This document shows positions 50,132 through 59,158 of a DNA stretch of 64,000 nt, in pieces. Position numbers and translations under genes: made by a program. Under the pieces are notes generated by a model that was given only the letters and a program-made list of their open reading frames with translations, ran no database searches and had not been told where the DNA came from. Every line of letters starts with the position of its first letter. Position 1 is the first letter of the stretch. This stretch comes from Halorubrum sp. F4 (GTDB lineage Archaea > Halobacteriota > Halobacteria > Halobacteriales > Haloferacaceae): assembly GCF_027257195.1 (NCBI RefSeq), contig NZ_JAPDFS010000001.1, forward strand, positions 433,049-497,048, written 5' to 3'.

Positions 50132-51507
50132 TGACCTGCTCACAAGGCGGGGCCGAAATCCACTTTCTTGAGTCTGGGCTGGCGTTCGAGGCCTTCGACC
50201 TCTCTACGGAGTCGGAGAAGACCCGTTACAGCCACGCTCGGGTGACGGTCTCGGAAGAGGCCGGGAAGTTGATGGCCCAGAAGGCCAAGGACGCTGAGCC
50301 GGTCGAGGTTCGGATTGCGGACACGGTTCAGAACCGCTACCTGTACCCGGAAGAGTCCTTAGAGATTCACCGGGACAACGGGCGGTTCCGGCTGTATGAC
50401 GCTCGGAAGATTCTCGAACGCGGTGTCATCACGGAACACTTCGAGGAGGTGAAAGTCGAGGACGTTACCGACTTCATCTTCGAGAACCGCGACGACCCCC
50501 ACAACGTCTTGACCGGCATCCGCGCCGTGAACAACTCCCTTCTCGAACAGGAGAAGCAGGACGCCGAAGAGGACATAGTCGAAGCCATCCACGGCTCCGG
50601 GGCCGACGCGGCCCGAAGCGGCTGGAAGGGCGCAGTCAACGACGCCCTCGGTCTCGCGGCGGACTTCCTCGGTCGAGCCGGGAAGACACAGGGGATGCCC
50701 CATAACACGTACAAGGGGCTGGAGTTCGATGATATCTCCCCGAATCAGGCCCTCAAGATGGTCGAAAACGAGTTCGGCTTCACCTCGTGGGTAGACAACG
50801 AGGGGATTCTCTGGTTGGGCCTCCCGGCGATGAAGCCCAGCAACCGGCACGCCGTAAGCGGTCTTCCGACCGACAAGGCGTACTGTATGAAGGAGTATAA
50901 CGTCGTGAAGGGCGCTCACCCGGTCTCGGTCGTTAAGGTGAACGGCGAGACCCTTTGGTTCGGAGGTAACTTCGATGGGAACGTCTGGAACGGCGGTGAC
51001 CCCTCGGACGAACTCTACCCGATGGCCGAAGCGTGGGTGGAAGACGAGAACGGTGACGTAGCAGGCGGGAAGGTCATCACGACCGACGAGCCGCTGAAAA
51101 TCTGGGACTTGGACTCGATTGAGGACGCGGCCCGGAATATGCTCATTTCGGCGTCCGTGGACTACCGGAACGGCAGTATCATCTTCAACGGGATGGCTTC
51201 AGAGCAGAAGGAGAAGTTGGCCGCGATGACAGTCGGTGACATAATTATGGTCGCTGACTACGTCGAGGGCCATTGTAACCAAGCCGCCGACGGCGGTTCC
51301 TTCATCGTTTCGAGCATCCAGCACAAGTTCTCGCCCCGGCGCGGCTGGAGTGTGACGGTCGAGGTCGGCTCGATTCCCCGGAACATCCAGACGATGGCGG
51401 TCTACTACAACGCCAGCGACGATGTGGGCTACAAGACGCTCAAGGCCTACAAGCAAGACCGCGCCGGGTACGGCGACGGCGTGCGGAACGACGGTGATAA
51501 CGTATGA
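50131..51507 (+). CDS. baseplate hub protein (gpD-like)
   Basis: 458 residues. KTRYSHARVTVSEEAGKLM, FRLYDARKILERGVITEHF, NQALKMVENEFGFTSWVDNE and the long C-terminal beta part (DYVEGHCNQAADGGSFIVSS) fit a phage gpD/gp27-type hub. It overlaps both neighbours and precedes the spike gene, as in other contractile tails. Confidence 0.85.
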   Translation: MTCSQGGAEIHFLESGLAFEAFDLSTESEKTRYSHARVTVSEEAGKLMAQKAKDAEPVEVRIADTVQNRYLYPEESLEIHRDNGRFRLYDARKILERGVITEHFEEVKVEDVTDFIFENRDDPHNVLTGIRAVNNSLLEQEKQDAEEDIVEAIHGSGADAARSGWKGAVNDALGLAADFLGRAGKTQGMPHNTYKGLEFDDISPNQALKMVENEFGFTSWVDNEGILWLGLPAMKPSNRHAVSGLPTDKAYCMKEYNVVKGAHPVSVVKVNGETLWFGGNFDGNVWNGGDPSDELYPMAEAWVEDENGDVAGGKVITTDEPLKIWDLDSIEDAARNMLISASVDYRNGSIIFNGMASEQKEKLAAMTVGDIIMVADYVEGHCNQAADGGSFIVSSIQHKFSPRRGWSVTVEVGSIPRNIQTMAVYYNASDDVGYKTLKAYKQDRAGYGDGVRNDGDNV

Positions 51508-51980
51508 CAAAATTTGGACGAGTATCTTCTGTGTTCATCGGTGAGGCCAGCGGTCGCGTCCTCGTGGACGTAGTGACCGGGCCGAACCGGGAGCCGCGAA
51601 AGATGCCGTTCCTGACGTTCCAGAAGGAGGCTTACTCAGTCCCCGAAGAGGGCGATACGGTACAAGTCTCCGAAGTCGGCGGCGAGCGGGTGGCCCACTC
51701 CCCCGTTAACACGCCGCCGGTCGAGTTCCCAACTGACCTCTCAGAAGGGGACTTCTGCTTCAAGTTCAACGAGGGAACCGAACTCCACTTCTCGAAACAG
51801 GAGGACGGCACCGTGAACGTCGAGTTGTCTTGTGACGGAACGTTGAGTGTGACCGGCTCGGGTGGCTTCGAGTTAGTTGACGGCGACGGCTACGGAATCG
51901 TGACCGAAGGCGGCGGCGTCTTCAACTGGCACCACGAGGACGTGGACTTCAAAACCGGGCCAAAGCCCTCGGAGGAATAG
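51504..51980 (+). CDS. baseplate spike protein (gpV-like)
   Basis: 158 residues. The N-terminal OB-type domain (FGRVSSVFIGEASGRVLVDV, QVSEVGGERVAHSP) leads to beta-helix-like repeats (GTVNVELSCDGTLSVTGSGG). This is the plan of gpV/gp5-type central spikes. It ends one base before the PAAR-like gene. Confidence 0.85.
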   Translation: MTKFGRVSSVFIGEASGRVLVDVVTGPNREPRKMPFLTFQKEAYSVPEEGDTVQVSEVGGERVAHSPVNTPPVEFPTDLSEGDFCFKFNEGTELHFSKQEDGTVNVELSCDGTLSVTGSGGFELVDGDGYGIVTEGGGVFNWHHEDVDFKTGPKPSEE

Positions 51981-52340
51981 ATGGAACCGCTCGCACTAAT
52001 CGGAGCGTCCGTTGAAGCCGGGGGACACCCCGGCGCGTGTTCCGCGACCGTAAGCGGTGTTCTGGACGGTGACTCGACGGTGAAGGTGAACGGCACCCCC
52101 ATCGGCGTCGAGCAGGACGCGAGCCTTGAGTTCGGTTCTCACGGACACGACGTTGACGACGAGGGGGCCTGTATCGCCTACTCGTCTCACTCTATTCAGC
52201 AAGAAAGCGTCTCTTCCACCGTTTCCGTAGATGGGAAAGCCGCTTACCTCGCTGTCTCGGGAGCCGCTACCGACCCCGGTTCGGGTGGCTCCGTTGACTA
52301 CACCTCGTCCGGTGGGAACGACTCGGTTCACTCCAACTAA
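51981..52340 (+). CDS. PAAR-like spike tip
   Basis: 119 residues. ATVSGVLDGDSTVKVNGTPI resembles a PAAR repeat, and GSHGHDVDDEGACIAYSSHS supplies His and Cys that could bind a metal in the tip. PAAR-like proteins sharpen contractile spikes. A Ser/Gly tail ends the protein. Position right after the spike supports the call. Confidence 0.75.
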   Translation: MEPLALIGASVEAGGHPGACSATVSGVLDGDSTVKVNGTPIGVEQDASLEFGSHGHDVDDEGACIAYSSHSIQQESVSSTVSVDGKAAYLAVSGAATDPGSGGSVDYTSSGGNDSVHSN

Positions 52341-52523
52341 CGACCCAAACAGAGTAGAGAGAGTCCTGTCTGGGGAGTCGAGGTTCCCGCAGGTTTGGGT
52401 AAAACCGAATTGGTCGTTTGTATAGTCGCTATGACCGTTCTTCCGCCCTACCTTCGGTAGCCACGCACATAAGCATCACGTATAGTCTGGTTTAGGAATA
52501 TAATGGAAACGCATTAGCATACA
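52341..52523 (+). promoter_or_regulatory. internal late promoter region
   Basis: GGAATATAATGG at 52494-52505 is TATA-like and about 24 nt from the ATG at 52524, so the next gene may have a leaderless transcript. A copy of the recurrent GTTCC[CT]GC element stands at 52372-52397. No gene is seen in this gap. Confidence 0.55.
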
Positions 52524-52844
52524 ATGGACATTGGACTCGATTCTAATTTCGATATCTCACTCGACCACCGCAACGACCTACCGATGGTCGAAGGCCGGGC
52601 AGAGTTCGAGCAACGGCTCGCAATCCGGCTCACGTCGTACTACACCGAACTCATCGGTGAGAACGCCGACCTGAACATCTCGGCGCTCCTCCGGCTTGAG
52701 GCTCGCCGTGTGGCCGAAGAAGACGACGGCATCGACTCGGTACAAAACATCATCATCTCCCCTGACCCGGACGCACCGAACACGGTCGAGATTCGGGTAA
52801 TCTACGCGACCGGCGAGGATTTCCTCACTACTCTCTCTGAATAA
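52524..52844 (+). CDS. baseplate wedge protein (gp25/gpW-like)
   Basis: 106 residues. VEGRAEFEQRLAIRLTSYYT, LNISALLRLEARRVAEEDD and NTVEIRVIYATGEDFLTTLS show the alpha/beta layout of gp25-like wedge proteins. The gene opens the second half of the tail operon with its own promoter and is followed directly by the gpJ-like gene. Confidence 0.83.
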   Translation: MDIGLDSNFDISLDHRNDLPMVEGRAEFEQRLAIRLTSYYTELIGENADLNISALLRLEARRVAEEDDGIDSVQNIIISPDPDAPNTVEIRVIYATGEDFLTTLSE

Positions 52845-54074
52845 ATGACAATCAACGACGAAGGCTCGTTCGACCCCGACACCAAAGAGGTCATCCTCGA
52901 AGCGATGATGGCCGACGCCAAGACCCGGTTCGGGGAAGACCTCAACGACAGTCAGTATGCGGCCATCCGCTTTTACTACGACCCGATTGCTGAACGCCTC
53001 GCGGAAGCCCAGATTGACCTCGCGGGCATCCTCGACGCCTCCCAGATTGCGAACGCCAGCGGGGCGGCTCTGGATAAGGTCGTGGAGCAGGTCGGTGTCA
53101 GCAGGAAGCCCGCCCAGCGAGCGACCGGACAGGCCCGCTTCCACCGCGAGAGCGCGGCCAGCACGGACTACACCATCCCGGTCGAGACGGTCGTTCAGAC
53201 CGGCGGCTACGAACCCATTGAGTTCGAGACGACCGTTCAGGCGACGCTTCCCGCCGGACAGACCACGGTTGACGTGAACATACAGGCGCTCGAAGGCGGC
53301 TCGGACTCGAACCTCGGGCCGAACACCATCTCTCGTCTGAAAACGCCCGTGACCGGCATCCACGGCGTCTCGAACCCCTCCGAGACCGACGGTGGCAAGA
53401 ACCGAGAGACCGACCCGGAACTCCGCGAGCGGGCGAAGACGGAACTGGGCGAGGGGAGCCGGGCGTCGGCCCCCGCGCTCATCCGTGGCCTCAAGCGGGT
53501 TTCCGGCGTCAAGTCCGTCTCCATCTTCATCAACGACACCCCGGAGACCGACGCTGAGGGCCGCGACTCGAACGCCTTTGAGTTGGTCGTGGAGGGCGGC
53601 GACGAGCAGGATATCGCTGACCAGATTCTCGAACTCAAGGCTGCCGGAGACGGCACCGTTGGCGGCATCGCCGGGACGGCCAAGACGGGCGCGGCGGCGC
53701 TCCCGAACGGACAGACACACCCGGTCTCGTGGAGTGAGCCGACCCAGCGGCAGGTCTACGTCGATATGACCATCACGACGACCGAGGAGTACGAGGGTGA
53801 CACCGCCGTTCGTGACTCCATCGTTCGGTACGTCGGTGGTATGCGGTCGTCGGGGACGCTCACTTCGGGCGACCTCAGCGGTGGCGACGACGTGCTGGCT
53901 GGCGAGATTGAGTTCGCCATCCGGCAGGTTCCCGGCGTCTATGACGTGACCGACCTGAAACTGGGTCTCACAGAGAATCCGACCGGAACCGACAACGTCG
54001 AGATTAGTGGACAGGAGGTCGCCACGGCTGACGCCCTCGACGGCTCGCTGACCATCACGCGGAACCCCCTCTAA
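52845..54074 (+). CDS. baseplate wedge protein (gpJ-like)
   Basis: 409 residues. YAAIRFYYDPIAERLAEAQI, ASGAALDKVVEQVGVSRKPA, ATGQARFHRESAASTDYTIP and GGKNRETDPELRERAKTEL are the standard landmarks of baseplate J-like proteins. It forms the wedge with gp25- and gpI-like proteins. Confidence 0.92.
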   Translation: MTINDEGSFDPDTKEVILEAMMADAKTRFGEDLNDSQYAAIRFYYDPIAERLAEAQIDLAGILDASQIANASGAALDKVVEQVGVSRKPAQRATGQARFHRESAASTDYTIPVETVVQTGGYEPIEFETTVQATLPAGQTTVDVNIQALEGGSDSNLGPNTISRLKTPVTGIHGVSNPSETDGGKNRETDPELRERAKTELGEGSRASAPALIRGLKRVSGVKSVSIFINDTPETDAEGRDSNAFELVVEGGDEQDIADQILELKAAGDGTVGGIAGTAKTGAAALPNGQTHPVSWSEPTQRQVYVDMTITTTEEYEGDTAVRDSIVRYVGGMRSSGTLTSGDLSGGDDVLAGEIEFAIRQVPGVYDVTDLKLGLTENPTGTDNVEISGQEVATADALDGSLTITRNPL

Positions 54075-54077
54075 ACT

Positions 54078-54722
54078 ATGTCTAACGAGTATCTCACTAT
54101 CGAGGAATTGACAACGGCCCTTCCGGCGTTTATGCCGAAGGACGAGTCCTCGGGGAACTATGACCTGCTGTGGGCCGCCGCCGAGGCCATCGACCGGCTC
54201 GACGCCGATATCGAGACCGTCGATAAGGCGATGACGCTTCAGGATGCGGAGAAGGCCTCTTCCATAAATCGGATTGCCGACGTGGTCGGGGCTTCCCGCC
54301 GCGATGGAGAGAGCCTTGAGAAGTACCGTGCGCGGGTTCTGATGGAGTTTCAGGCCCTCACCGCAGAGGGCACTATCAGCGATATCTTTATATTGCTCTC
54401 CAGCATCCTGAGGGGGGACGTAGACGAACTCTGGTATCAGGACTGGAGATACCTCTACGACGAACCCTCGACTGTCGCTTTCCTCGTTCCCTCACACCGG
54501 GTCGAAGACTCTGTTCTCGACCCCGCTGACCTGCCGCTGATAGCCGATAAACTGAATCCCGCCGGGAAGAACGTCGAGATTCAGTATAACGGCTCTTTCC
54601 GGCCTGTGTCTGTTGAAGAGTACGAGAGTGGGCAGACTGACCCCAGTAGGGGATTCGGAACGCTCGATGAAAATGGCGACCCCGCCGACTCCGGCGGCAC
54701 CTTCGGAGGACTGATTCAATAA
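54078..54722 (+). CDS. baseplate wedge / tail protein I-like
   Basis: 214 residues. DLLWAAAEAIDRLDADIETV and KASSINRIADVVGASRRDGE then YRARVLMEFQALTAEGTIS resemble gpI/YmfQ-type proteins that join wedge to fibres. The C-terminus is Gly/Asp-rich. Position between gpJ-like and fibre genes agrees. Confidence 0.75.
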   Translation: MSNEYLTIEELTTALPAFMPKDESSGNYDLLWAAAEAIDRLDADIETVDKAMTLQDAEKASSINRIADVVGASRRDGESLEKYRARVLMEFQALTAEGTISDIFILLSSILRGDVDELWYQDWRYLYDEPSTVAFLVPSHRVEDSVLDPADLPLIADKLNPAGKNVEIQYNGSFRPVSVEEYESGQTDPSRGFGTLDENGDPADSGGTFGGLIQ

Positions 54723-56312
54723 ATGGCATACGAGACACTTCTAAAGTCGTGGGGAGACCCCGGCGTTGAGTGGAAGGACGGCTGGGCCTTCGCTAAGGAC
54801 GAGCCGCTTCCCGCCGAGTGGGCGAACTTCCTGTTCGACAATCTCATCAAAGACGTAACGCACACCATCGACCACCTGAACACCCTTGACCCGGAGGCGG
54901 ATGGGACGGTGGTGAACGCGGACAAGGTAGACGGACTTCACGCCGAACAACTGGGAGGCTTCAAGTTCGCCACGGTTGACACCCCGGAAAACCTCACGGA
55001 AGCGGTTTCGTGGTACAAGACCTCCACGGGCGTCCTCTACATCTCCGACGGAGAGAAGTTCGACGCCCACCCCGAAATCGGGTATCAGGAGACAGAGACA
55101 TTCTCGGAAGAGGGCTTCTCGGTCACTCACGATACCGTCCCCCGTACGGAGTTGGTCGGTGGTAATATCAAACTGATTGACGAGGTTTCGGTAGCCCAGT
55201 TTGGGAGTGGCGTTGCCCCGGATGTGGCTGAGTGGTCGTGGGACAGCATTACGAACCTCACCACGTCTGGTAGCCGACTTGCGTTCGACGCTAACGGCTC
55301 CGATATCACGCGGTCGCTCGTTCGGGAAGCCCCCATCCGGCAGGACGTGGGCCTCGATATCGAACTGGGCCGCGACACGGGGAACATCAACGACAGCACC
55401 GGCTTCCGGCTGACCGATAACAGCGGGAACCGCGTCGCCGTCGTTGAGTACGCCGACGGTGCTGGTAACGTCACCGTGAACGGAGAAGAGGTCTTCGCGT
55501 CGTGGGATGCTGGAGTCACCTACCAGTACCGGCTGAACATCGACTGGGACGCTGGGATAGTCGAAGCGGTCGTTGACGGAATCTCGCTCGGCTCGTTCCC
55601 GTTTATGGACGCCGCTACGGAGGTCACGAACATCGAGTTCTTCAACAACCTCGGCTCCTCGAATGACCCCCGAACGACCTACTACGACAACGTCTTCGAG
55701 GGTGCGCGGATGTACGGTGAGGCCATCATCTCGTGGCCCGAACCGGACAACCGGATTGTGGACTGGGATATGCTTCTCTACGACCACACCACCAACGGCG
55801 AGACCGTTATCGTGGACGTGCTGGACGAGAGCGGCAACGTTCTGGTTGCGGACATTGACGACCACGGAGACCTTTCGGCGGCAGTTCCCTCCGACGTGAA
55901 CCTCGACGTTCGGGTTCGTCTCGGTCGGGACTCCGAGAACAACCAGCCTACGTTCGACTCCGTGTACCGTCGCTGGACGATGCGGGCAGGTGACACCGGC
56001 AAGAGTCCCCAAGAGTGGGACGAACACAACGCCTACATCGAGACTCGGTTCAGTAACGCCTACACCGACCTCGTGGAGCGTTCTGGTGACACGATGACGG
56101 GGCCGCTCACGCTCGGTGAAGACCTGACAGCCACCGATGGCGAAACGATTTGGGACGAGACCGCAAGCCACGTCCCACAAGAGCGCGTCGAGCAGGGCCA
56201 CGGCTCCGGCCTCGACTCGGATACCCTCGACGGAAAGCAGTTAGAGAAAATCGAGAAAGAAGCCCAGCAGAAGCGGTTTATGCACGGTCTTCTCCAGAGC
56301 AGGAACAACTAA
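54723..56312 (+). CDS. tail fibre protein
   Basis: 529 residues. The start (WGDPGVEWKDGWAFAKDEPL, then ADKVDGLHAEQLGGF) has the collar-like repeat of phage fibres. A likely lectin-type beta-sandwich follows (residues about 170-320), then a beta domain and a C-terminal MTGPLTLGEDLTATDGETIW with DSDTLDGKQLEKIE, again the D-x-LDGK fibre repeat. It probably contacts the host surface. Confidence 0.83.
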   Translation: MAYETLLKSWGDPGVEWKDGWAFAKDEPLPAEWANFLFDNLIKDVTHTIDHLNTLDPEADGTVVNADKVDGLHAEQLGGFKFATVDTPENLTEAVSWYKTSTGVLYISDGEKFDAHPEIGYQETETFSEEGFSVTHDTVPRTELVGGNIKLIDEVSVAQFGSGVAPDVAEWSWDSITNLTTSGSRLAFDANGSDITRSLVREAPIRQDVGLDIELGRDTGNINDSTGFRLTDNSGNRVAVVEYADGAGNVTVNGEEVFASWDAGVTYQYRLNIDWDAGIVEAVVDGISLGSFPFMDAATEVTNIEFFNNLGSSNDPRTTYYDNVFEGARMYGEAIISWPEPDNRIVDWDMLLYDHTTNGETVIVDVLDESGNVLVADIDDHGDLSAAVPSDVNLDVRVRLGRDSENNQPTFDSVYRRWTMRAGDTGKSPQEWDEHNAYIETRFSNAYTDLVERSGDTMTGPLTLGEDLTATDGETIWDETASHVPQERVEQGHGSGLDSDTLDGKQLEKIEKEAQQKRFMHGLLQSRNN

Positions 56313-56316
56313 TCTA

Positions 56317-57363
56317 ATGCCTATTAACTACGGAAGCGGAGAACTCGGTAACGCCACCATTTCCTCGAATCAGACCGTCAACGCGGTTCGAGAGTATGAA
56401 AATCTGACCATCGACTCCGGCACGACGGTCACAATCCCCAGCGGGGGTGTCTTACAGGTCGCGGATACGCTCACTCTCAACGGCACAATCACGGTAGACT
56501 ACCGCATTGGGTCGTCTGGTAATGGTGGAGTCCCCGGCGGTGACGCTGGAGGTGCTGGTGTTATTATGGCCCGGAACATCACCGGCTCAGGAGCAATCCG
56601 AGCAGATGGTGAAAACGGGAGTAACGGCTCGAACGCCACGAGTAACAACGCGAACGCGAACTCCGGGCTTCCACCGACAATTCCCGGTAAGTCAGACAAC
56701 CTCATCACGACCGGCTCGAACGGCGGCGGTAGAGCCAACAACAGCAACGGTGGGGGTGGCTCGAACTCCTCAGTAACCGTGATGGACAGAGATATGGTCA
56801 ACATTTGGCTCGACCAATGGGCTATCCCGGCGGCCCACGTTTCTTCGTTCCCTGCGGCGAAGATTCTCACAGGAGGCGGCGGTGGTGGTGGTTACGGTGG
56901 AAACGGCAGTAACGGGAACAACCGTTACAGCGGTGGTGGCGGCGGCGGCGGTGCTGGTGGTTCCTCTGCTGGCCGTGGTGGGAACGGTGGAAGCGGTGGG
57001 AACGCGAGTAACAGTAACAACGTCTCCCAGAACTCCGGGCAGTCCGGTGGCGGTGGTGGTGGCGCTGGTGGTGTTCTTATCCTCATCACGGACTCTGTTC
57101 CGAGCAACATCAACACGAACGCAATTGGTGGTGCTGGTGGAAGTGGAGCGAACGCGAACGCCAACAACGACGGGCCGGGTGGCGGTGGTGGCGGCGGTGG
57201 CGGCGGTATCGTCATTGCAATCACACCCGGTGATGTTCCCTCCTACAACGTTTCAGGTGGTTCTGTTGGTTCCTCCGGCAACGGTGGATACGGAAACGCC
57301 AACTCCGGCAACGCCGGGACGGATGGTATCTTCAAGCACATCCCCGCTGAGGTGATTCAGTAA
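56317..57363 (+). CDS. glycine-rich tail adhesin
   Basis: 348 residues. The first 75 residues are beta (NATISSNQTVNAVREYENLT, TVTIPSGGVLQVADTL). The rest has runs of Gly with Asn/Ser, with three or four blocks of GGGGGGG type alternating with short VLILI or GIVIAI strands. This resembles the polyglycine-sandwich adhesins of T-even-like phages (gp38 type) that decide receptor choice. The codon use is unlike the neighbours because of the Gly/Asn bias. Confidence 0.75.
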   Translation: MPINYGSGELGNATISSNQTVNAVREYENLTIDSGTTVTIPSGGVLQVADTLTLNGTITVDYRIGSSGNGGVPGGDAGGAGVIMARNITGSGAIRADGENGSNGSNATSNNANANSGLPPTIPGKSDNLITTGSNGGGRANNSNGGGGSNSSVTVMDRDMVNIWLDQWAIPAAHVSSFPAAKILTGGGGGGGYGGNGSNGNNRYSGGGGGGGAGGSSAGRGGNGGSGGNASNSNNVSQNSGQSGGGGGGAGGVLILITDSVPSNINTNAIGGAGGSGANANANNDGPGGGGGGGGGGIVIAITPGDVPSYNVSGGSVGSSGNGGYGNANSGNAGTDGIFKHIPAEVIQ

Positions 57364-57740
57364 TGCACACTCGCACAGTTCTCCTCGTCCCGCCGGGATA
57401 TGATGGCCCCGTTGACTCGGCTGTTGACGTGGTTCGAGAAGACGAAACAGTTGAACGGCCCGGCGTTATCCAAGAGCGCGTTCCCGACGAGGGGGATACT
57501 TCCGTTGACCGCGCTATGGTAACTGACCAGCGGAAGGAAGATATCGCCTTGGCAATCGACCAGTATGAGTCCGAGACCGCCAAGGACGTGCCCGACCCAC
57601 AGGTTCAAATTGCGGCCCTTGAACGTGTGGTGTCGTTTATGTGGGACGTTATCTCGGGCGAAGACGTAGGCGCGGCGCTTCTTGCTGAACAGGAGAAGAC
57701 CGCTACCGACAACGCATCGACGGACGACACCTCGGCCTGA
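57363..57740 (+). CDS. hypothetical protein after the adhesin
   Basis: 125 residues, MHTRTVLLVPPGYDGPVDSA, acidic, with a helical VQIAALERVVSFMWDVISGE. It may be an adhesin partner or chaperone by position, but no family is recognised. The ATG overlaps the adhesin stop (TAATG). Confidence 0.6.
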   Translation: MHTRTVLLVPPGYDGPVDSAVDVVREDETVERPGVIQERVPDEGDTSVDRAMVTDQRKEDIALAIDQYESETAKDVPDPQVQIAALERVVSFMWDVISGEDVGAALLAEQEKTATDNASTDDTSA

Positions 57741-57764
57741 AAAGGCCACTTCTGCCGTTTTCTG

Positions 57765-58259
57765 ATGGTAAAATTTCTACTCGATAGTGACGACGATTGG
57801 ATTGAGACTGTTCGCCGGGTACTGTATCCCCGGCTCCACCCGTTTCTCGTTCCCCTCGGTGGGTACGGCGTTGGAACGACCACGCTGACTCAGTACGTGG
57901 CTCACCTCGATGAAGACGAGGAGGCCATCGAAGAGGAACTGGTGGCCGCTGGCGGCGAGCGGAACCCTATCGCCTGCTACAAATCCCTTCCAGACGGTCG
58001 GCTGTCGGAGGGGTCGTGGCGGTTCACCCACGCGACCGACCCGACCGGGCGCATCGAGCCGGGGATGCAACTACACATCACCCTGTTCGAGCGCGACGAC
58101 GGCCTTCCCGGCAGGGAAGTCTACGCCCACTACGAGGACGACTGGATGGCTGACGCCTCCGGTCACCTCAAGGCGGCGAACTTCTCGGCGTCTAAGGGCG
58201 TCACCTACGCGACCGTACTGCTCGACAACCACACCTACCTGATTGCACACCAACGATGA
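57765..58259 (+). CDS. hypothetical protein at end of late operon
   Basis: 164 residues. ETVRRVLYPRLHPFLVPLGG, AHLDEDEEAIEEELVAAGGE and a beta-rich C-terminus (MQLHITLFERDDGLPGREVY). Conserved-looking but not recognised. Overlaps the next gene by 4 nt. Confidence 0.65.
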   Translation: MVKFLLDSDDDWIETVRRVLYPRLHPFLVPLGGYGVGTTTLTQYVAHLDEDEEAIEEELVAAGGERNPIACYKSLPDGRLSEGSWRFTHATDPTGRIEPGMQLHITLFERDDGLPGREVYAHYEDDWMADASGHLKAANFSASKGVTYATVLLDNHTYLIAHQR

Positions 58260-58459
58260 ATCTCCCTGAAGTTATCCTGATTGGCGACCTCGAACTGCTC
58301 TTCCTCGGTCTCGCTCTCGGTGCCGGTGCGCCGAAGGCGGCTCGACGGATTCTTCGCCGCCGGTATGGTGCCGGTGACAGCGGGAACTCCAGCGCCGAGT
58401 GTGACGACTGCCCGAAGCCCGTGGACTGTGCCGCGCTCGGTTGTCGGAAGGAACGGTAA
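58256..58459 (+). CDS. small membrane protein with Cys tail
   Basis: 67 residues. One hydrophobic helix (LELLFLGLALGAGAPKAARR) and a soluble end with CDDCPKPVDCAALGC, four cysteines. It may be a lysis-associated or envelope protein; nothing specific can be said. Ends with TAA followed at once by the ATG of the next gene. Confidence 0.65.
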   Translation: MNLPEVILIGDLELLFLGLALGAGAPKAARRILRRRYGAGDSGNSSAECDDCPKPVDCAALGCRKER

Positions 58460-58564
58460 ATGGGCGGGTTCGCTGACAAGTGCCGCGATTGCCGGTCACC
58501 GAACGTACAGATTATCGGGGGTTGCCCGACCTGTATGGACTGTGGATGGTCTGCCTGCGGCTAA
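58460..58564 (+). CDS. 34-residue zinc-ribbon miniprotein
   Basis: KCRDCRSPNVQIIGGCPTCM then DCGWSACG: six cysteines spaced as in 24531-24632, with the same GGCPxCxxCGWSxC end. The two genes are probably paralogues in the early and late regions. Role unknown. Confidence 0.7.
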   Translation: MGGFADKCRDCRSPNVQIIGGCPTCMDCGWSACG

Positions 58565-58776
58565 CCAGAAAATAGTCTATTCTTCACGATTTGTCACGCC
58601 ACAGGAGGCCCGTGGTGCGCTTCCAGCGTGACACCGAAGGCGATACATCCCGGTGTCAGAATCCCCTCAGACGCCTTAGATTGCGTTCTGAGCGGGGGCC
58701 TCTATACGGCTTCTATCTCTCGAAAACGGCTGAATCGGGGTAACTTATTTTTATATGTGGGGACTGGTGGACAGTA
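58565..58776 (+). terminator. end of late operon: hairpins, no gene
   Basis: GTCACGCCA at 58593 pairs with a GCGTGAC at 58625, and GTGTCAGAATCCCCTCAGACG with neighbours can fold further. I see no gene; the stretch probably ends the late transcript and carries the promoter of 58777. Confidence 0.4.
58745..58756 (+). promoter_or_regulatory. TATA box of the 58777 gene
   Basis: TTATTTTTATAT lies 21-32 nt before the ATG at 58777, as expected for a leaderless archaeal transcript. Confidence 0.6.
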
Positions 58777-59151
58777 ATGTTTACCAACACCGACCTTGGC
58801 CCCGAGTGCCCGGTCTGCTCCTCCGAAATGTGGAACTTTACTAACCTCAGCGATTTCACAGGCAACAATAATAGAGAACCCCAGCACGAGGTGACCGCTG
58901 AAGCGGAGTGTTTTGATTGTGATTCAGTATTTGAACTGGATTTAGAACTGGATGATAAGAGCGACTTCCGCAAGTATAAGAGTAAAACCATTAGCCCTCC
59001 ACAGGGCTTCGGATGGGGCACCCCCGGTACACCAGCGCCGGGAACCAATCACGTTCTACACTTCTGGGGAGATATGAACGATAGTGCTGGAACGCAGTAT
59101 CAGGACAAGTACCACTTACAGGAGATTACGGTTGTAGAGGACAATCAATAG
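58777..59151 (+). CDS. zinc-binding protein of unknown function
   Basis: 124 residues. GPECPVCSSEMWNF near the start and ECFDCDSVFEL near residue 46 form a four-Cys zinc ribbon. It is less GC-rich than the late genes. The C-terminus (GTNHVLHFWGDMNDSAG) is unlike anything I know. Own promoter, single gene. Confidence 0.7.
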   Translation: MFTNTDLGPECPVCSSEMWNFTNLSDFTGNNNREPQHEVTAEAECFDCDSVFELDLELDDKSDFRKYKSKTISPPQGFGWGTPGTPAPGTNHVLHFWGDMNDSAGTQYQDKYHLQEITVVEDNQ

Positions 59152-59158
59152 AACTGTT

